A DNA stretch of 49,861 nt from Silicimonas sp. (lineage in GTDB: Bacteria; Pseudomonadota; Alphaproteobacteria; Rhodobacterales; Rhodobacteraceae). This document shows, piece by piece, positions 47,914-49,861 of the stretch. Every line of letters begins with the position of its first letter. Position 1 is the stretch's first letter. The position numbers were made by a program, and so were the translations under genes. The stretch is taken from contig JABDJO010000037.1 of NCBI GenBank assembly GCA_013002465.1, forward strand, positions 1 to 49,861, in the 5' to 3' direction. The notes beneath the pieces are model-generated. The model was not told where the DNA came from. It saw nothing but the letters and a program-made list of their open reading frames with translations, and ran no database searches.

Positions 47914-48144
47914 ATGACGATGATGACCAATGATATCTACACCAACACGATCCATCGGGGGAAAACAGCCCGCAGGACCGGTATGCTTGCCCGTTTTTCG
48001 GCCTGGTATTCGCTGATTTCTCAGCGTCGCACCCTGTCAAAGCTTGATGACCACCTTCTGGACGATATTGGCATTAGCCGCGAGGCGGCAAGAAAGGAAG
48101 CCAGACGCCCGGTTTGGGACGCCCCGAACCAGTGGTTGCGGTGA
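47914..48144 (+). CDS. DUF1127 small protein
   Basis: 76-residue basic protein with a C-terminal DUF1127 domain: the block LSKLDDHLLDDIGISREAA (about 42-60) is the family signature, preceded by RRTGMLARFSAWYSLISQRR. Several DUF1127 proteins in alphaproteobacteria are stress-induced, RNA-binding or involved in phosphate/carbon metabolism. The ATG at 47914 is preceded by GAAAGGAC, a good ribosome site, which argues against the upstream ATG at 47869. It lies between the LysR gene (divergent) and the Bax-inhibitor gene. Confidence 0.85.
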   Translation: MTMMTNDIYTNTIHRGKTARRTGMLARFSAWYSLISQRRTLSKLDDHLLDDIGISREAARKEARRPVWDAPNQWLR

Positions 48145-48198
48145 AGGCACAAAACCTGAGAGAAACGCTGCGTTTTTGCCGCTATTGCAGTTGAAAAA

Positions 48199-48235
48199 CC
48201 GACCGTTCCAGCCAATATTAGACGGGAACGGTCGG
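48199..48235. promoter_or_regulatory. 11-base perfect inverted repeat
   Basis: CCGACCGTTCC (48199-48209) pairs perfectly with GGAACGGTCGG (48225-48235) across a 15-base spacer, 36 bases before the Bax-inhibitor-1 start. There is no T-run, so it is more likely an operator or a leader hairpin than a terminator for the DUF1127 gene. Confidence 0.5.
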
Positions 48236-48271
48236 GAATCCGACGCAACATGACTGCAAGGAGCAATAAAC

Positions 48272-49012
48272 ATGGCTGAATACCAGACCATCCGGAGCAC
48301 AACGACGGGTGTTCAGACGGCCGAGATCCACGAAGGCCTGCGCGCCCACATGAACAAGGTCTACGGCATTATGTCCGTGGGCATGTTGGTGACGGCAGGC
48401 GTCGCCTGGGCTGTTGGCACCAGCCCTGCGCTTTTGTCCATCTTCCGTGATCCGATCACCCTGCAGCCAAATATCCTTGGCTGGATTGCAATGTTCCTGC
48501 CGTTGGGCATGATTTTCCTGTTCGGTGGCATGATCAATCGCTTGTCGGCCGCAGGTGCACAGACGTTCTTTTACGTCTTCGCTGCTGCCATGGGTCTTTC
48601 GATCGCCTGGATTTTTGCGGCGTTCACCGGCATCTCGATTGCCCAGACCTTTGTGGCCACATCCGCGGGTTTCGCGGGGCTTAGCCTTTGGGGATACACC
48701 ACCAAGCGCGATCTGTCGGGCATGGGGTCGTTCCTTTTGATGGGCCTGATCGGTTTGATCATCGCTATGGTGATCAACATCTTCCTCGCTTCAAGCGCAA
48801 TGGCGTTCGCCATCAGCGTGATCGGTATCCTGATCTTTGCGGGCCTCACCGCCTATGACACCCAGAGGATCAAGACGGAATACCTGGCCCATGCCCATGC
48901 AATGGACGAGGAATGGTTGGCGAAATCCGCGATCATGGGTGCGCTGCACCTCTATCTGGATTTTATCAACCTCTTCATGTTCCTGTTAAGCTTCATGGGC
49001 GGGCGCGAATAA
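48272..49012 (+). CDS. Bax inhibitor-1/YccA family membrane protein
   Basis: 246-residue integral membrane protein of the Bax inhibitor-1/YccA (TMBIM) family with about seven helices. The N-terminus is hydrophilic; conserved-looking pieces are HMNKVYGIMSVGMLVTAGVAW, LSAAGAQTFFYVFAAAMGLS, GYTTKRDLSGMGSFLLMG and LTAYDTQRIKTEYLA near the C-terminus, followed by HLYLDFINLFMFLLSFMG. Family members affect ion leak and membrane-protein quality control (YccA inhibits FtsH in E. coli). AAGGAG precedes the ATG. A strong terminator follows. Confidence 0.94.
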   Translation: MAEYQTIRSTTTGVQTAEIHEGLRAHMNKVYGIMSVGMLVTAGVAWAVGTSPALLSIFRDPITLQPNILGWIAMFLPLGMIFLFGGMINRLSAAGAQTFFYVFAAAMGLSIAWIFAAFTGISIAQTFVATSAGFAGLSLWGYTTKRDLSGMGSFLLMGLIGLIIAMVINIFLASSAMAFAISVIGILIFAGLTAYDTQRIKTEYLAHAHAMDEEWLAKSAIMGALHLYLDFINLFMFLLSFMGGRE

Positions 49013-49038
49013 GCGCCACGTTCCACAGACAGTTTTGG

Positions 49039-49070
49039 AAGGGCCGGCCAGAGCGCCGGCCTTTTCTTTT
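49039..49070 (+). terminator. Rho-independent terminator
   Basis: GGCCGGC (49042-49048) pairs with GCCGGCC (49055-49061) around a 6-base loop, followed by TTTTCTTTT. It ends the Bax-inhibitor-1 transcript. Confidence 0.85.
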
Positions 49071-49073
49071 GGC

Positions 49074-49861
49074 CTAGACCAGGAAGAACAGAAGGAACAA
49101 GAGCCCCATGCCACCGCCCGAGCCGACGGCCTCGGCGATCATTGCGGCATCGGAGTTCTCGTCGTTGTCATCTTCTTCTTCGGGCAAGGCACAGGTCGGC
49201 AGGACCGACGGAAACCCGTCCAACACCGAAAGGTCGGTCGCGCTACCCTCGGACCAACTGGCGATCTCGGCGGCCCCTTCGGCGGTCTTGGCAAACGACA
49301 GGCGGATCACCTCATGCGGTGAGCCAAGATCGACACCGACAGCCCCTTGCGACAGATCGGGCGTGATGGCGTCGCGCACGCCCACGGCATAAGTTTCCGC
49401 CTCGGGCGTTTCATCGACGTCGGGATTGTCGGGCACACCGAAGATCGCCTGCCAGTCTTCCGGCGTTTCCCCGGTCAGGCGTTCCGCCCAAACCTGAGTA
49501 TACGTCAGCCCCATGCCTTCAAGATCAAGGCAGACATGCCCCGGTGCCGTGTCCCCGGCGGCCAGGAACAACACAAGCTTGTCGTCGTTTTCAAATCCAT
49601 AGGTGGTGACCGGCGCATCGGGGTCATAGGCCGTATCGGACGCCAGAGCATGTGTGCCGCCAACACTTTCATACAGCATCTCAAGCATTTCGGCGCCGAC
49701 AAAATCATACCCCTCTCCGCCTTCCTGCCAGCTGACACGGCCGGGGTGGATCAAATCGACCCCATAAAGCGAAGCCGCATCCGCACCCGCCTCGGCATAG
49801 CTGGAGAAGCTTTCAAGGATATAGGCCGCATGTTCCTGGCCATAAGCCGCCTCGTCCAGGT
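49074..49861 (-). CDS. unknown protein, 5' end outside window
   Basis: At least 262 codons, open to the right edge, so the start is not in this window; the TTG at 49754 is unlikely to be the start because the frame continues upstream (YAEAGADAASLYGVDL). The protein is acidic and appears soluble, with repeated ALA/DAP-rich stretches such as TAYDPDAPVTTYGF, then an acidic linker (PEEEDDNDEN, around 30-40 residues from the end) and a hydrophobic C-terminal tail (GMGLLFLLFFLV) after a Gly-rich hinge, suggesting a tail anchor. Four cysteines are present. I do not recognise the family. Confidence 0.65.
   Translation of the reverse strand, partial: LDEAAYGQEHAAYILESFSSYAEAGADAASLYGVDLIHPGRVSWQEGGEGYDFVGAEMLEMLYESVGGTHALASDTAYDPDAPVTTYGFENDDKLVLFLAAGDTAPGHVCLDLEGMGLTYTQVWAERLTGETPEDWQAIFGVPDNPDVDETPEAETYAVGVRDAITPDLSQGAVGVDLGSPHEVIRLSFAKTAEGAAEIASWSEGSATDLSVLDGFPSVLPTCALPEEEDDNDENSDAAMIAEAVGSGGGMGLLFLLFFLV

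Overview
The window looks like chromosomal core sequence of an alphaproteobacterium, most likely a member of the Rhodobacterales (Roseobacter group). The reasons are the GC-rich, codon-biased coding sequence; a CtrA cell-cycle regulator next to a SciP-type protein; a usg-like gene; TrmFO; a PraR/PhrR-type XRE regulator; a DUF1127 protein; and the lpx/bam/isoprenoid gene order. I see no rRNA, tRNA, CRISPR array, insertion sequence or prophage. About 50 protein genes are packed tightly, and many neighbours overlap by ATGA or GTGA.

Layout. 1-12.7 kb: an MFS transporter, a YpfJ-type zinc metallopeptidase, a YqaA-type membrane protein coupled to a DsbB-like oxidoreductase, usg, gyrA, a secreted putative outer-membrane protein with a perfect CtrA box (TTAA-N7-TTAA) upstream, a four-helix membrane protein, trmFO, a SAM methyltransferase coupled to glutamyl-Q tRNA(Asp) synthetase, hisI, and an IscU/NifU-like scaffold protein. 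12.6-18.3 kb (minus strand): a 39-residue membrane ORF, recG, ligA, ctrA and sciP. 18.4-19.6 kb: mnmA.

19.6-33.4 kb (minus strand) is one long envelope-building block. In transcription order it reads pyrH, an S41-like protein, dtd, frr, uppS, cdsA, dxr, rseP, a 41-residue membrane ORF, bamA, skp/ompH, fabZ, lpxA, lpxI, lpxB. It joins nucleotide supply, ribosome recycling, isoprenoid precursors and carrier lipid, phospholipid CDP-DAG, outer-membrane protein folding and lipid A synthesis. 33.5-34.3 kb is miaA.

34.5-41.1 kb (minus strand) is a probable six-gene run: mgtE, 5-formyl-THF cyclo-ligase, a YmdB-like phosphoesterase, a DMT permease, an SLC13/TrkA-C permease and an M42 aminopeptidase. 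41.2-45.7 kb holds purine deamination genes: guanine deaminase and a LysE exporter on plus; an XRE regulator, HisN phosphatase and 8-oxoguanine deaminase on minus. 45.9-49.9 kb has a quinone oxidoreductase, a LysR regulator, DUF1127, a Bax-inhibitor-1 family protein and a partial unknown gene running off the right edge.

Most noteworthy: the ctrA/sciP pair with a near-consensus CtrA box between them, and a perfect CtrA box elsewhere in the same window; a sequence element found directly after three different stop codons (trmFO, lpxI, cyclo-ligase); two unlisted single-helix mini-proteins; and several dyad-symmetric sites next to regulator or stress genes. No clearly new multi-gene system is evident; the candidates for novelty are these small and non-coding elements.
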